Under the pieces are notes generated by a model. It worked only from the letters and a program-made list of their open reading frames with translations. It had not been told where the DNA came from and did no database searches. The position numbers were made by a program, and so were the translations under genes. A stretch of 64,000 nt of DNA from Bordetella parapertussis (GTDB taxonomy: Bacteria; Pseudomonadota; Gammaproteobacteria; Burkholderiales; Burkholderiaceae_C): assembly GCA_945870575.1 (NCBI GenBank), contig CAMBSK010000006.1:42946-106945 (forward strand). Direction: 5' to 3'. Of the stretch, positions 1-10,749 are shown piece after piece. The stretch's first letter is position 1. Every line of letters begins with the position of its first letter.

Positions 1-13
1 GTGCAACACTGAT

Positions 14-1051
14 TCAGTCGACAGCCAACTGCCAGGCCAGTGTTTCACCGCCGCACAAAGGCTTGATGCCTGCCTGGCCCAGAGGTAATTCTTGCGGTAA
101 GGTCCAGGCCTCGCGCTTTAAGGTGACCGTGCCGGTGTTGCGCGGCAAACCGTAAAAATCGGGTCCGTGAAAGCTGGCAAAGCCCTCTAACTTGTCCAAA
201 GCGTTGATGCTTTCAAACGCTTGCGCATACAACTCCAGCGCCGACAAAGCCGTGTAACAACCGGCACAACCGCTGGCGTGTTCTTTCAAATGCGTGGCGT
301 GCGGCGCGCTGTCTGTGCCTAAAAAGAAGCGGTCGCTGCCCGAGCTCGCTGCTTTCAACAAAGCTTGTCTGTGAACTTCCCGCTTTAACACTGGCAAGCA
401 GTAATAGTGTGGCCGCATACCGCCCAAAAACAATGCATTGCGGTTAAACAGCAAATGGTGGGCCGTGATGGTGGCTGCAGTGTGGGCACCGGCTTGCGCC
501 ACGTAGTGAGCGGCTTCGCGTGTGGTGATGTGCTCGAACACGATTTTCAATTCTGGAAAGTCTTTTCTCAGAGGCACCAGGTGTTTGTCTATAAACACCG
601 CCTCGCGGTCGAACAAATCAATATCCGGGTCGGTCACTTCTCCGTGTACCAACAAGGGCATGCCTGCGCGTTGCATGGCCTCCAGCACGGCGCGCGTGTG
701 GCGCAAATCGGTGACACCTGCGCTGCTGTTGGTGGTGGCACCTGCGGGGTAGAGCTTGACGGCAACCACACCCGCTTCGTGCGCCTTGGCGATTTCACCT
801 GCCGGGGTTTGGTCAGTCAGGTACAGCGTCATCAAGGGCTGGAAGTCACTGTCGGCGGGCAGCGCTGCGAGTATGCGTTCGCGGTAAGCCATGGCCTGTG
901 CGGTGGTGGTGACCGGCGGCTTGAGGTTGGGCATGACGATGGCGCGGGCAAATTGCGCGGCGGTATGCGGGGCCACGGCGGCGAGTGCGTCGCCATCGCG
1001 CAGGTGGACGTGCCAGTCGTCGGGGCGAGTCAGAGTGAGGGTGTTTTTCAT
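14..1051 (-). CDS. pyrC: dihydroorotase (class II, PyrC)
   Basis: Zinc amidohydrolase that interconverts carbamoyl-aspartate and dihydroorotate in de novo pyrimidine synthesis, in the cytosol. The N-terminal WHVHLRDG holds the HxH metal ligands. VKLYPAG near residue 100 carries the lysine expected to be carboxylated, HGE and FEHITT supply further histidines, and GTDSAPH near residue 245 holds the catalytic aspartate. The length of about 345 residues fits the PyrC class. I chose the ATG at 1051 (MKNTLTL) over an upstream TTG at 1066, because family members start at this point. The gene is followed by only 13 bases before the window edge, so its downstream neighbour is unknown. Confidence 0.96.
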   Translation of the reverse strand: MKNTLTLTRPDDWHVHLRDGDALAAVAPHTAAQFARAIVMPNLKPPVTTTAQAMAYRERILAALPADSDFQPLMTLYLTDQTPAGEIAKAHEAGVVAVKLYPAGATTNSSAGVTDLRHTRAVLEAMQRAGMPLLVHGEVTDPDIDLFDREAVFIDKHLVPLRKDFPELKIVFEHITTREAAHYVAQAGAHTAATITAHHLLFNRNALFLGGMRPHYYCLPVLKREVHRQALLKAASSGSDRFFLGTDSAPHATHLKEHASGCAGCYTALSALELYAQAFESINALDKLEGFASFHGPDFYGLPRNTGTVTLKREAWTLPQELPLGQAGIKPLCGGETLAWQLAVD

Positions 1052-1123
1052 ATCCAAGAAGATCAATATATGTTTGTATTGTCTTGCAAGTGAACAGCGG
1101 GGTTTACTGTCAAGATGAACACG

Positions 1124-2587
1124 CTACTTAAACGTACATAAGCTGAAGTTAAAGGTAGACAACGATTTACCCAAACGCGTGGTTTGCAAGCTTTCCAGCG
1201 GCTCACACGACTCGAAGTCAGCCTCTTGGTCATCAGCAGCAAATTCAGACCATTTGATAAACACCACGCGCTGCCCCGGCGCCGGTCGGCCGAACCAGAT
1301 TTCAAACTGGTCATGGTGGTTGTCAATCACATAGACTGTTTCAGGGTAGGCATACCAAGCCACGCGGCTGGCTAAAGTCCAATTTTTGACTGAAATACCA
1401 TCGGCATCGTGGGTTTTGACAAGCTCTTTAGCCCGTAAGCCTGCGTTTTCCCAGCCGTACACATCGGCAAACGGATTGGGCTTGAGGTTGGTGAACGGCA
1501 CGCCACCGACGATCAACACCACCGCCCCGAAACCAAACAAGACGGCTTGCAAGGCTGCCAGGGTAGTAAACACACTTAGATTTTTCTTTTCCCATATATA
1601 TGACAAACCCATACCGGCAAACGGCGCCAGGCAAAACCATGCCGGCGTGGTCCAGTGCGGCAATCCACCCGAACCGGATAAGGCAGCGAATACGCCAAAG
1701 GGCAGCAAGAAAAAACAAAATAGTGCAGCCAATATAAACGTAGCGTGTTTTCTGTAACGCTTCACAAAAACATAGGCCCCGTAAATCATCAACGGGCCAA
1801 AACAAATGGTTTGAATCACAAAAAAGGCCAGTAATTTGTGGAATTGCCACTCGTGGCCTTTGCCGTGTGCCAATTGGTATTTGAAAGACATCCAGTCGTT
1901 GACTGCATTCCAATAAAAAACCGGACTCACGAGTACCGCGGCTATTGCCAGCGCTGTCCAAGGCCACAGGCTGTCAAAGGGTATTTTTCGATTGCTAAGA
2001 ACAAACACAAGCAAAACCGCCAGTGCCGGAAACACCGCGGTGTATTTGCACAAACCGGCCAATCCCAACAACACACCCAGCAACAGCCAATGCCAGCCTT
2101 TAAATACCTGCTGATTAACCCAGCGAAATGACAGCAGCATCAAACCCAGGCTGAGCGTGGTTAATAGCGTGTCTGGCAACAAACTGATGGCTAGCAAATG
2201 CGGCAGTAAGCCCAGCGAGATGCCGACCACCGCCAGCCACCCGCTGACTTGAGGGGAAGGCCATTCAACCGCATCTGCAAGTGCGCAGGACACTACCCAA
2301 TCACACAACGCTTTGGTGTTTTGGTAGACCAGCACCAAAGATACTGCCCATAAACATTCAGGCAACAGCCTGATGATGCCCGCCGTGCTTGTCAGTTGAA
2401 CCAATGGCCATTGCGCCCAGCCGACCAAAGGCGGGTGGTCAAAATAACTCCAGGCCAAGTGCTTTGCGTACAAGGCGTAGTGCGCCTCATCCACCGACAT
2501 TTCAATGGAAAATCCTATGACCACATGAAGCAGCGCTGCTACACAGAGCCAACCCACTGAATATCTGATGACCGAAGAATGTTTCAT
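1124..2587 (-). CDS. GT39/PMT-family membrane glycosyltransferase (ArnT-like)
   Basis: Polytopic membrane protein of the dolichyl-phosphate-mannose / ArnT glycosyltransferase superfamily. These enzymes transfer a sugar from a polyprenyl-phosphate donor on the periplasmic face. The N-terminal region has a membrane helix followed by DEAHYALYAKHL and SYFDHPPL, the acidic first loop and the FDHPP motif typical of PMT_2 proteins. About ten hydrophobic segments follow, then a soluble C-terminal domain. The acceptor cannot be told from sequence. An ATG at 2587 (MKHSSV) is the likely start; a GTG at 2674 would add 29 residues rich in basic amino acids. It lies 72 bases upstream of pyrC on the same strand. 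Confidence 0.82.
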   Translation of the reverse strand: MKHSSVIRYSVGWLCVAALLHVVIGFSIEMSVDEAHYALYAKHLAWSYFDHPPLVGWAQWPLVQLTSTAGIIRLLPECLWAVSLVLVYQNTKALCDWVVSCALADAVEWPSPQVSGWLAVVGISLGLLPHLLAISLLPDTLLTTLSLGLMLLSFRWVNQQVFKGWHWLLLGVLLGLAGLCKYTAVFPALAVLLVFVLSNRKIPFDSLWPWTALAIAAVLVSPVFYWNAVNDWMSFKYQLAHGKGHEWQFHKLLAFFVIQTICFGPLMIYGAYVFVKRYRKHATFILAALFCFFLLPFGVFAALSGSGGLPHWTTPAWFCLAPFAGMGLSYIWEKKNLSVFTTLAALQAVLFGFGAVVLIVGGVPFTNLKPNPFADVYGWENAGLRAKELVKTHDADGISVKNWTLASRVAWYAYPETVYVIDNHHDQFEIWFGRPAPGQRVVFIKWSEFAADDQEADFESCEPLESLQTTRLGKSLSTFNFSLCTFK

Positions 2588-2784
2588 TGTGTTTGGAACG
2601 GTGCCGCGTTTCAGTCTGTCACTGTGCTGACTTAGTCGCAAAGTTTTTGCTCGAGTTTTTCTATGGCTGACCACAGGCCTACAGCAGATGATAGGCGTTA
2701 ATTAAGCATAGATAGCTTGGCTGGGTTTTCAGGTATTACAGCCTTTTTTATATTTGGCTTAACCATGCTTTGGCGTTTTTAACC

Positions 2785-2925
2785 GGACATCACTGGGTGA
2801 GAAATATTGATTTACTGACCTTGGCCAGAAACGCCAGAACCTCGGTTGAAATGGTGGAAAAGTTTTATGCGTCAACCTTGTCAGCCGAAATGAATGTCTG
2901 TCTTTTGCACAGCAAAAGGGCTTGA
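2785..2925 (+). pseudogene. decayed C-terminus of a tyrosine recombinase (integrase)
   Basis: A 46-codon open stretch ending in TGA at 2923-2925 reads, in part, LLTLARNARTSVEMVEKFYA. This matches the C-terminal end of phage-type tyrosine recombinases, where a 'LAxxMGTSVxMxExxY' segment carries the nucleophilic tyrosine (here in EKFYAS). There is no intact N-terminal or catalytic core: upstream codons in the same frame do not look like the RHxxR region, and no start codon is evident. It sits in a 438-base stretch without an intact gene (2588-3025), in which I see nothing else definite. The motif match is direct; that it marks an old insertion is inference. Confidence 0.6.
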
Positions 2926-3025
2926 ACACAGGACGTAAGCCGGGGATAAGCAGACATGGAGCAAAGTACCTAGGGAAATTGATATGATTATCGATGCCCG
3001 ATAACCATTTAATACCTGTGACACC

Positions 3026-3283
3026 ATGAAAAAACTGATTTTGTCTGCCTTGCTGTGCATCAACTCTCTGGCCTTCGCCCATTGCTCCAACCCGGTGGCG
3101 TGTGAAATGAAATACGTGGATCAAGCGTTCACCAAAACCGCTTTGACCGGCGAAGCGCTCGACAAAGCCCGTGCCATGCGCGAAGAAGGCGAAAAACTTT
3201 ACAAAGACGGCAACGAAGATGACGCCATCAAGGTGCTCAAAAAAGCCAAAAAGTATTTGCTAGATGGCAAACTTGACAGCTGA
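3026..3283 (+). CDS. small exported protein of unknown function
   Basis: An 85-residue protein with a clear Sec signal peptide (MKK, a hydrophobic core, then a LAFA cleavage site near residue 18) and a short mature region. The mature part begins with a CX5C pair and continues as a charged helical segment rich in Lys, Glu and Asp, with an EGEKLYKDG stretch reminiscent of single-TPR-like helices. I do not recognise a family. It is followed after 18 bases by a second small exported protein on the same strand, so the two may be co-transcribed. Likely periplasmic. Confidence 0.72.
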   Translation: MKKLILSALLCINSLAFAHCSNPVACEMKYVDQAFTKTALTGEALDKARAMREEGEKLYKDGNEDDAIKVLKKAKKYLLDGKLDS

Positions 3284-3301
3284 ACCCGCAACCCGCTTTT
3301 T

Positions 3302-3580
3302 ATGTCAGTCATGAATGTTCACGTCAGAGCTCTTATCAGCACGGCCCTGGGGCTGTTTGTGTCCAATGCCTTGGCCGGCGACATGGCCGAGTGCTCCAAA
3401 CTTGCAGACAAGGACAAAAAAGCTTTTTGCATGGCCAGTTACGCAGCTAGCGGTACCTACTGCGACATGATCAAAAACTACGAATTGCGCCGTGATTGCA
3501 TGTCCAAAGTGGTCAAAAAACAACGCGAATTAAGCTACAGCGTGATGAACAAACCCAAGCCGGTCGAAGAAGAAAAATAA
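3302..3580 (+). CDS. small exported four-cysteine protein of unknown function
   Basis: A 92-residue protein with an N-terminal hydrophobic signal (cleavage probably after ALA near residue 25). The mature region has four cysteines spaced CX11CX10CX11C, as expected for two disulfide bonds in the periplasm. The tail is charged and ends in Glu/Lys. No family is recognised. A second in-frame ATG lies three codons in. It ends 5 bases before the convergent ispB stop. Pairing with the preceding small exported protein suggests a two-gene unit. Confidence 0.7.
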   Translation: MSVMNVHVRALISTALGLFVSNALAGDMAECSKLADKDKKAFCMASYAASGTYCDMIKNYELRRDCMSKVVKKQRELSYSVMNKPKPVEEEK

Positions 3581-3584
3581 ATCC

Positions 3585-4625
3585 TCAGCTCTGGCGATCC
3601 AGCAGTTGTTCTGCCAGCGCAGCCAATGCTGTTTTGTAATCACTGTCGGCCAAGACATGCAGTGCATTCAATGCCAACCTAGCCTGCGCCGAAGCTGCTT
3701 CGCGTGTGGCCTGCATGGCGCCGGTGCTTCTGACAATGGCAGCAATTTTTTGAAGGGACTCGACTTCGCCGTTCTCAATCGCCTGTCTGATCAAAGCGCA
3801 TTCGTCCGGCGAGCCGCGTTGCATGGCGACGATCAAAGGCAAGGTAGCCTTGCCTTCGCGCAAATCATCCCCCAGGTTTTTGCCCAACAAAGCGGCGTCC
3901 CCGTCGTAATCCAGCACATCGTCTATCACTTGAAACGCCGTGCCCAGCGCCTGGCCGTATTCGGCGCAAGCGGATTCCACTGCGGATGAATTGCCGTTGA
4001 TCACCGCCGGTAAGCGGGTACTGGCTTCAAACAACTTGGCAGTTTTGCTGCGGATGACGTTCAAATAACCGTTTTCGTCCAGCGAGGCGTCGTGCATATT
4101 CATAAGCTGCATGACTTCGCCCTCCGCGATGACGTTGGTGGCATCGGCGACGATGTCCAGAATGCGCATGTTCTGGCACTCAACCATCATTTGAAACGCG
4201 CGCGAATACAAAAAGTCGCCGACCAGCACGCTGGCCGGGTTGCCAAATATTGCGTTGGCAGTAGGTTTGCTGCGCCGCAGTTTGGAGTCGTCGACCACGT
4301 CGTCGTGTAGCAAAGTGGCGGTATGTATGAATTCAATGACAGCTGCCAGAGTGTGGTGGTCACTGCCCTTGTAGCCAAGCGCACCGGCCATTAAAAGCAG
4401 CAACACAGGGCGCAGCCGCTTGCCGCCGGCCATAATAATGTGTTGTGAGACTTCGCCAACCAGGGGAACGCCGGAGGAAAGACGTTGCGTGATGATGCGG
4501 TCGACGGCGAGCATGTCCTGTCCGATCAGGCCGCTGACGGCTGTCTGGGAGGGGGAATCGGAGGCGCTCAAGGTATTTTTCTCAATCAAGAGGCAAATTA
4601 TAGGCACCGGAATCGGTCTGGCCAT
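3585..4625 (-). CDS. ispB: octaprenyl/polyprenyl diphosphate synthase
   Basis: Trans-prenyltransferase that elongates farnesyl diphosphate with isopentenyl diphosphate to make the ubiquinone side chain. GGKRLRP, the first aspartate-rich motif (LLHDDVVDDSKLRR) and the second (FQVIDDVLDYDGD) are all present, with GKNLGDDLREGK downstream. The core from LAVDRIITQRL onwards is about 309 residues, matching the family. The start is uncertain: ATG at 4625 is used here, but a TTG near 4571 or a later start is possible, since the N-terminal part before SASDSP looks unlike the family. Divergent from rplU, with which it shares a short intergenic region, as in many proteobacteria. Confidence 0.93.
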   Translation of the reverse strand: MARPIPVPIICLLIEKNTLSASDSPSQTAVSGLIGQDMLAVDRIITQRLSSGVPLVGEVSQHIIMAGGKRLRPVLLLLMAGALGYKGSDHHTLAAVIEFIHTATLLHDDVVDDSKLRRSKPTANAIFGNPASVLVGDFLYSRAFQMMVECQNMRILDIVADATNVIAEGEVMQLMNMHDASLDENGYLNVIRSKTAKLFEASTRLPAVINGNSSAVESACAEYGQALGTAFQVIDDVLDYDGDAALLGKNLGDDLREGKATLPLIVAMQRGSPDECALIRQAIENGEVESLQKIAAIVRSTGAMQATREAASAQARLALNALHVLADSDYKTALAALAEQLLDRQS

Positions 4626-4629
4626 ACAG

Positions 4630-4661
4630 TTGACACGATAACCCCGAATGCATGCTAAAAT
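4630..4661 (+). promoter_or_regulatory. probable promoter of rplU-rpmA
   Basis: TTGACA at 4630-4635 is followed by an extended -10, TGCTAAAAT, at 4653-4661. The 20-base spacing is long, but the TGN extension could compensate. It lies about 55 bases upstream of the rplU start codon and immediately upstream of the assigned ispB start on the other strand. Confidence 0.5.
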
Positions 4662-4718
4662 GTTCGGCTCTGCTGAAATCCGTTGGCAGAGCAAAGAGTC
4701 TTTCTTTCAGAGGTTCGT

Positions 4719-5030
4719 ATGTACGCAGTCATAAAAACCGGTGGCAAGCAATATCGCGTGTCGACCGGCGAAAAAATCAAAGTAGAACAGATAGCTGCGG
4801 ACGTTGGCCAGGAAATCGTGATTGACCAGGTTTTGGCTGTCGGCAACGGCGCAGAAATCAAGGTCGGCACACCCCTGGTGTCCGGTGCATCTGTCAAAGC
4901 CATGGTCATTGCCCATGGCAAGCACGACAAAGTGCGCATCTTCAAAATGCGCCGCCGTAAGCATTACCAAAAACGTCAAGGCCATCGCCAGCAATTCACC
5001 GAATTGCAGATCGCCTCTATCCAAGCCTAA
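4719..5030 (+). CDS. rplU: 50S ribosomal protein L21
   Basis: A 103-residue ribosomal large-subunit protein that binds 23S rRNA. It begins [14 protein letters not shown], the conserved L21 start, and ends with the basic [16 protein letters not shown] region that contacts RNA. The ATG at 4719 is preceded by AGAGG; an upstream in-frame ATG at 4683 would add 12 residues not found in L21. It is the first gene of rplU-rpmA, followed by obgE. Confidence 0.98.
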   Translation: MYAVIKTGGKQYRVSTGEKIKVEQIAADVGQEIVIDQVLAVGNGAEIKVGTPLVSGASVKAMVIAHGKHDKVRIFKMRRRKHYQKRQGHRQQFTELQIASIQA

Positions 5031-5044
5031 GGAGCACTCACACC

Positions 5045-5302
5045 ATGGCACAGAAAAAAGGCGGCGGCTCTACGCGCAACGGTCGCGATTCCAACCCCAA
5101 GATGCTCGGCGTCAAGGCGTTCGGCGGCGAACACATCACTGCAGGCGCCATCATCGTGCGTCAACGCGGTACCAAGTTCCACCCCGGCACCAATGTCGGC
5201 ATTGGCAAAGACCATACCTTGTTTGCTTTGGTTGAAGGCCACGTGTCTTTCGCTATCAAAGGTTCTTTGAATAAGCACATGGTCAATGTGATACCTGCTT
5301 AA
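5045..5302 (+). CDS. rpmA: 50S ribosomal protein L27
   Basis: An 85-residue L27, located near the peptidyl-transferase centre of the large subunit. It starts [16 protein letters not shown] and contains [19 protein letters not shown], both diagnostic. There is a good ribosome site (AAGGAG, 12 bases upstream). It starts 14 bases after rplU and is followed by a strong terminator, so rplU-rpmA probably form a bicistronic unit with readthrough or a separate promoter for obgE. Confidence 0.98.
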   Translation: MAQKKGGGSTRNGRDSNPKMLGVKAFGGEHITAGAIIVRQRGTKFHPGTNVGIGKDHTLFALVEGHVSFAIKGSLNKHMVNVIPA

Positions 5303-5321
5303 GGTTCACAAACCTCCCTGC

Positions 5322-5350
5322 AAAGCCCCGCTTGCCGGGGCTTTGTTGTT
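5322..5350 (+). terminator. rho-independent terminator after rpmA
   Basis: A perfect 9-bp stem, AAAGCCCCG (5322-5330) and CGGGGCTTT (5336-5344), has a 5-base loop and is followed by a T-rich run, GTTGTTT. It lies between rpmA and obgE. Confidence 0.85.
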
Positions 5351-5359
5351 TAAGATTGA

Positions 5360-6427
<1,068 letters not shown>

Positions 6428-6447
6428 CAAGCAGGCTTTCCATTGCC

Positions 6448-7584
6448 ATGTCTGATGCCAACCATTTACTCAAAGACGCAAGGCGCATCGTCGTCAAAGT
6501 AGGCTCCAGCCTGGTCACCAACGAAGGCCGCGGCCTGGACGAACAAGCCATAGGCGAATGGTGCCGCCAGATCGCCGCGCTGATGCGATCGGACGAGAAG
6601 CGCGAAATCATCATGGTGTCCAGCGGCGCGATCGCCGAGGGCATGAAGCGTTTAGGTTGGGCGACGCGTCCGCACGAAGTGCATGAATTGCAAGCCGCCG
6701 CTGCTGTGGGGCAAATGGGTTTGGTGCAAATGTACGAAACCAAATTACGCCAACATGGTTTGGGCAGCGCGCAGGTGTTGCTCACCCACGCCGACCTGGC
6801 CGACCGCGAGCGTTATCTGAATGCCCGCTCAACGCTGAACACACTGTTGATGCATAACGTGCTGCCGGTCATCAACGAAAACGACACCGTGGTCAACGAC
6901 GAAATCAAATTCGGCGACAACGACACGCTGGGCGCTTTGGTGGCCAATCTGGTCGAAGCCGATGCGCTGGTCATACTGACCGACCAAGCCGGTTTGTTCA
7001 CTGCCGACCCGCGCAAAGACAGCTCCGCCACGCTGGTGCAGCAGGCGCAAGCCGGTGACCCGGCTTTAGAAGCCATGGCCGGGGGCGCAGGCTCGAACAT
7101 CGGGCGCGGCGGCATGCTCACCAAAATTTTGGCGGCCAAACGCGCCGCCGGTTCAGGTGCCAGCACCGTGATCGCCTGGGGCCGCGAACCGGATGCGCTG
7201 CTGCGTTTGTGCGCCGGTGAATCCATAGGCACTTTGCTGGTGGCACCGACCCAGAAACAGCAGGCGCGCAAGCAGTGGATGGCCGACCATTTGCAAATGC
7301 GCGGCGCCATTGCCATCGACGACGGCGCGGCGAACAAGCTCACGGGCGAAGGCAAAAGCCTGTTGCCCATAGGCATGCACAGCGTCAAAGGCGAGTTTTC
7401 GCGCGGTGACGTGATCGCTATTTGCGATTTGCAGGGCACTGAGCTCGCCCGCGGTCTGGCGAATTACGCCAGTGCCGAATGCCGCTTGCTCTGCAAAAAA
7501 CCGTCCAGCGAGATAGAAAAATTGCTCGGCTACGTGGCGGAGCCTGAGATGGTGCACCGCGACAACCTGGTGCTGATGCGTTAA
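6448..7584 (+). CDS. proB: glutamate 5-kinase
   Basis: Catalyses ATP-dependent phosphorylation of glutamate, the first step of proline synthesis, feedback-inhibited by proline. The amino-acid kinase domain (residues about 10-260) includes [30 protein letters not shown] and [16 protein letters not shown] domain occupies the C-terminal part (about 285-365), containing [17 protein letters not shown]. The 378 residues are the full two-domain length. It lies downstream of obgE and convergent with rppH, only 4 bases apart at their stops. Confidence 0.97.
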   Translation: MSDANHLLKDARRIVVKVGSSLVTNEGRGLDEQAIGEWCRQIAALMRSDEKREIIMVSSGAIAEGMKRLGWATRPHEVHELQAAAAVGQMGLVQMYETKLRQHGLGSAQVLLTHADLADRERYLNARSTLNTLLMHNVLPVINENDTVVNDEIKFGDNDTLGALVANLVEADALVILTDQAGLFTADPRKDSSATLVQQAQAGDPALEAMAGGAGSNIGRGGMLTKILAAKRAAGSGASTVIAWGREPDALLRLCAGESIGTLLVAPTQKQQARKQWMADHLQMRGAIAIDDGAANKLTGEGKSLLPIGMHSVKGEFSRGDVIAICDLQGTELARGLANYASAECRLLCKKPSSEIEKLLGYVAEPEMVHRDNLVLMR

Positions 7585-7588
7585 CTGC

Positions 7589-8137
7589 TTATTCGCCCGG
7601 CGGGGCATGTTCGTCAGGTAAGTGCTGGCGCACGCCTTGGCGTAAAAAAGAGCTGCGGTTCTCTTGCCGGGGTAAAAAGCGGGACAACTCGGTCAAAGCC
7701 ATTTCATACACACCGCGTTTGAACTCGACGACAGATTCCAGCGGCACCCAGTATTCGTTCCAACGCCAGGCGTCAAACTCCGGATGTGTGCTGGCGCGCA
7801 AGTTCAACGCGTGATCAGGCACCACCAATTGCAGCAAAAACCAAATTTGTTTTTGCCCCTTGTAATGGCCGCGCGCATCCTTGCGGATATAGCGGTCAGG
7901 CACTTCATAACGCAACCAGTCGCGGGTCCGGGCCACGATTCGCACATGCTCAGCTTGCAGTCCCACTTCCTCTTGCAGCTCCCTGAACAAGGCCTGCTCG
8001 GGTGTCTCTCCCCGGTCAATACCGCCTTGCGGAAACTGCCAACTGTGGGTGCGGATGCGCTTGCCCCAAAACACCTGGTTCTTCTGGTTCAGCAAAATGA
8101 TGCCGACGTTAGGCCGAAAGCCGTCACGGTCAAGCAT
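7589..8137 (-). CDS. rppH: RNA pyrophosphohydrolase (Nudix)
   Basis: Removes pyrophosphate from the 5' end of triphosphorylated mRNA, starting 5'-end-dependent decay. The Nudix box [23 protein letters not shown] is intact (only its ends are critical: GGID and REL..EE). The N-terminal [16 protein letters not shown] and WQFPQGGI are typical of RppH. The ATG at 8137 is preceded by GAGG, favoured over a TTG at 8143. The C-terminus ends in a short polar extension. Divergent from proS. Confidence 0.95.
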   Translation of the reverse strand: MLDRDGFRPNVGIILLNQKNQVFWGKRIRTHSWQFPQGGIDRGETPEQALFRELQEEVGLQAEHVRIVARTRDWLRYEVPDRYIRKDARGHYKGQKQIWFLLQLVVPDHALNLRASTHPEFDAWRWNEYWVPLESVVEFKRGVYEMALTELSRFLPRQENRSSFLRQGVRQHLPDEHAPPGE

Positions 8138-8253
8138 AATCAAACCTCAAAAATTTCAACTGAGGCCATTATGCACAGCATCCGGCTGGCATCAATACGC
8201 CGATAGGTTTCACCCCTTAAATAAAGCCACTAAGTTGGCGTTCACTGTTGCCC

Positions 8254-9999
8254 ATGAAAGCTTCCCAGTTCCTGATTTCCACCCTCAAAGAGGCCCCGGC
8301 AGACGCCGAAGTCGCCAGCCATCAGTTGATGATGCGTGCCGGCATGATCAAAAAATTGGGTGCAGGTATTTACACCTACATGCCAATGGGCTTGCGCGTG
8401 ATCCGAAAAGTGGAAGCCATCGTGCGCGAGGAAATGAACCGCGCCGCTGCGATTGAGCTGGCCATGCCGGTGGTGCAACCGGCCGAGTTGTGGCAGGAAA
8501 CTGGGCGCTTCGAGAAGATGGGCCCTGAATTGCTGCGCATCAAAGACCGGCACGACCGCGACTACGTGGTGCAACCGACCAGCGAAGAAGTGGTGACCGA
8601 TATTGCGCGCCAGGAATTGCGCAGCTACAAACAGCTGCCGAAAAATTTCTACCAAATACAAACCAAGTTCCGCGACGAACGCCGTCCGCGTTTCGGTTTG
8701 ATGCGCGGGCGCGAGTTCATCATGAAAGACGCGTACAGCTTTGACCGTGACGCGGCCTCGGCGCAAATCAGCTACCAAGGCATGGCGCAGGCTTACCGCC
8801 GGATTTTTGATCGCTTCGGTTTGCGCTACCGCGCGGTGGCGGCTGACAGCGGCGCCATTGGCGGCGACTTGAGCGAAGAGTTCCAAGTGATTGCCGCCAC
8901 CGGCGAAGACGCCATCGTGTATTGCCCGAACAGCGATTACGCGGCCAACATGGAAAAAGCCCAGTCGCTGGCCCCGGCTCAGCCGCGCGGCGCGGCCACA
9001 GCGGCTTGCACGCTGACACCGACGCCCGGTAAAAGCACTTGCGAAGACGTGGCCGAACTGCTGGGCGTGCCCTTGTCCACCACGGTCAAGTCACTGGTGC
9101 TGGCGACAGATGACACCAACGACAAAGGTGAAATCCTCAAAAGCCAAGTGTGGTTGCTCTTGGTGCGAGGCGACCATGACATGAACGAAGTCAAAGTTGG
9201 CAAGTTGCCCGGGTTTGAGACAGGTTTTCGGTTTGCCACGCTGGCTGAAATTGACGAGCATTTCGGTTGCAAACCCGGCTACCTCGGACCCTTGAAATTG
9301 CAAAAGCCGTTGAAAGTAGTGGTCGACCGCGATGTGGCAGTCATGAGCAACTGGATTTGCGGTGCCAACCAACCGGATCACCACATCACCGGCGTGAACT
9401 GGGGCCGCGATTTGCCCGAGCCCGACATGGTGGCCGACATACGCAACGTGGTGGCGGGCGACGCATCGCCTGATGGCAAAGGACCGCTGGCGATTGAGCG
9501 CGGCATTGAAGTCGGCCATATCTTTTACCTGGGCACCAAATACAGCGCGGCCATGAACGCCACGTTCTTGGCCGAGGACGGCAAGCCCAGGCTGTTCGAA
9601 ATGGGTTGCTACGGCATAGGCATCACACGCCTGCCCGCAGCGGCCATCGAGCAAAACCACGATGCCAAAGGCATCATCTGGCCGGACTCTCTCGCGCCGT
9701 TCACCGTGGTGATTTGCCCTATCGGGCCCGACCGCAGCCCCGATGTGAAAACCGCTGCCGAGGCTTTGTACGCCGAGTTGCTGCAAGCCGGTGTGGATGT
9801 GATGCTGGACGACCGGGGTGAGCGCCCCGGTGCCATGTTTGCTGACTGGGAATTGATCGGCGTGCCGCACCGCGTCACCATCGGCGACCGGGGTTTGAAA
9901 GAAGGCCAAGTGGAATACCAGCACCGCAGAGACGCCGAGCCGACCAAGGTGGCGTTGGCGGAAGTGGCAGGGTTGATCAAGGTTAAGTTGGCGGCTTGA
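8254..9999 (+). CDS. proS: prolyl-tRNA synthetase (bacterial type, with editing domain)
   Basis: Class II aminoacyl-tRNA synthetase charging tRNA-Pro. It begins [15 protein letters not shown], and the catalytic core carries motif 2 ([21 protein letters not shown], of which FRDE and RPR are key). A YbaK-like INS editing insertion sits near residues 230-390, motif 3 ([17 protein letters not shown]) follows, and the anticodon-binding domain is C-terminal. The 581-residue length is that of the bacterial editing form. A TTG two codons upstream was rejected in favour of ATG at 8254. Interesting in view of the free-standing YbaK-like protein at 54.6 kb. Confidence 0.97.
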   Translation: MKASQFLISTLKEAPADAEVASHQLMMRAGMIKKLGAGIYTYMPMGLRVIRKVEAIVREEMNRAAAIELAMPVVQPAELWQETGRFEKMGPELLRIKDRHDRDYVVQPTSEEVVTDIARQELRSYKQLPKNFYQIQTKFRDERRPRFGLMRGREFIMKDAYSFDRDAASAQISYQGMAQAYRRIFDRFGLRYRAVAADSGAIGGDLSEEFQVIAATGEDAIVYCPNSDYAANMEKAQSLAPAQPRGAATAACTLTPTPGKSTCEDVAELLGVPLSTTVKSLVLATDDTNDKGEILKSQVWLLLVRGDHDMNEVKVGKLPGFETGFRFATLAEIDEHFGCKPGYLGPLKLQKPLKVVVDRDVAVMSNWICGANQPDHHITGVNWGRDLPEPDMVADIRNVVAGDASPDGKGPLAIERGIEVGHIFYLGTKYSAAMNATFLAEDGKPRLFEMGCYGIGITRLPAAAIEQNHDAKGIIWPDSLAPFTVVICPIGPDRSPDVKTAAEALYAELLQAGVDVMLDDRGERPGAMFADWELIGVPHRVTIGDRGLKEGQVEYQHRRDAEPTKVALAEVAGLIKVKLAA

Positions 10000-10074
10000 A
10001 AAACTCGGTTGTCATGTACCCATGCTTAGTCAAAACCCTGTGCGCCTGCGTCAGCGAAAGTCTGGTGTAGTTTA

Positions 10075-10710
10075 GTGAATAAATCGGTGGTGAGTTTGGC
10101 GTTTGTCTTGGCGGGCACTGCCGTCTTCAAGGTACACACCGGCCCGCAACGCGAAGAACACTTAGCCGACTCCGTTCGAACTGCCATGGGTGTGGCGGTC
10201 ACTGGCCTGGCACCGCCGCAACCTTACTTGGCTACTCCTGCGGAAAAGCAGGCTTACGCACAATGGTTGCAACACAATTCGCAAACATTGAATGCGCGCT
10301 TGCGGAAAATACACGGCAATGCAGGCTTGCCCGAACTCGCCACCCCTGAGTTGCAAACCATATTTTTGCAAACCGTTTGGTATGAGAGCAGCCGCGCTGC
10401 ATTGGATCCGTCGCTGGTGCTGGGCTTGATGGAGGTGGAAAGCGGATTTCGCAAATTCGCCATCAGCAGTGCAGGCGCCATGGGCGTGATGCAAGTCATG
10501 CCTTTTTGGCCGCGCTTGTTAGCAAGGGGTGAAGATGTGTCTTTGTTTCAATGGCAAACCAATATGCGCTTTGGCTGCGTCATATTGCGCCATTATTTAA
10601 AGCTAGAAAACGGCAATTTAACAATGGCGCTAGGCCGCTACAACGGCAGCCGGGGCCAAAGCGCCTACCCTGCCGCGGTGCTGGCCGCACAGCAACGCTG
10701 GCAGCCTTGA
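10075..10710 (+). CDS. lytic transglycosylase (SLT-type), exported
   Basis: Predicted periplasmic murein transglycosylase cleaving the MurNAc-GlcNAc bond. The N-terminus is a signal or membrane segment (LAFVLAGTAVF). The SLT domain (about residues 115-205) has the catalytic glutamate in MEVESGFRKFAIS, then AMGVMQVMPFW and an ALGRYNGS segment near the end. The start is GTG at 10075, with no ATG available nearby. The 211 residues are short for this family, with only the catalytic domain and a linker. It is convergent with grxD. Confidence 0.87.
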   Translation: MNKSVVSLAFVLAGTAVFKVHTGPQREEHLADSVRTAMGVAVTGLAPPQPYLATPAEKQAYAQWLQHNSQTLNARLRKIHGNAGLPELATPELQTIFLQTVWYESSRAALDPSLVLGLMEVESGFRKFAISSAGAMGVMQVMPFWPRLLARGEDVSLFQWQTNMRFGCVILRHYLKLENGNLTMALGRYNGSRGQSAYPAAVLAAQQRWQP

Positions 10711-10722
10711 ATCTTTGAACGC

Positions 10723-10743
10723 TAAAAGGGCTGGGTCAAGCCC
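10723..10743 (-). terminator. possible terminator after grxD
   Basis: On the minus strand a short GGGCT/AGCCC stem with a 6-base loop is followed by TTTTAG, just downstream of the grxD stop. The stem is only 5 bp, so it is weak. Confidence 0.4.
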
Positions 10744-10749
10744 GTGGAC

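Noticed and set aside
2718-2749. Terminator-like GGCTG/CAGCC stem with six T on the plus strand
   Set aside because: The stem is only 5 bp with a long loop, and there is no plus-strand gene upstream for it to terminate.
2759-3124. Minus-strand 121-codon frame across the integrase remnant and the first small exported gene
   Set aside because: It conflicts with the exported-protein gene that has a good signal peptide, and its own translation has no recognisable features.
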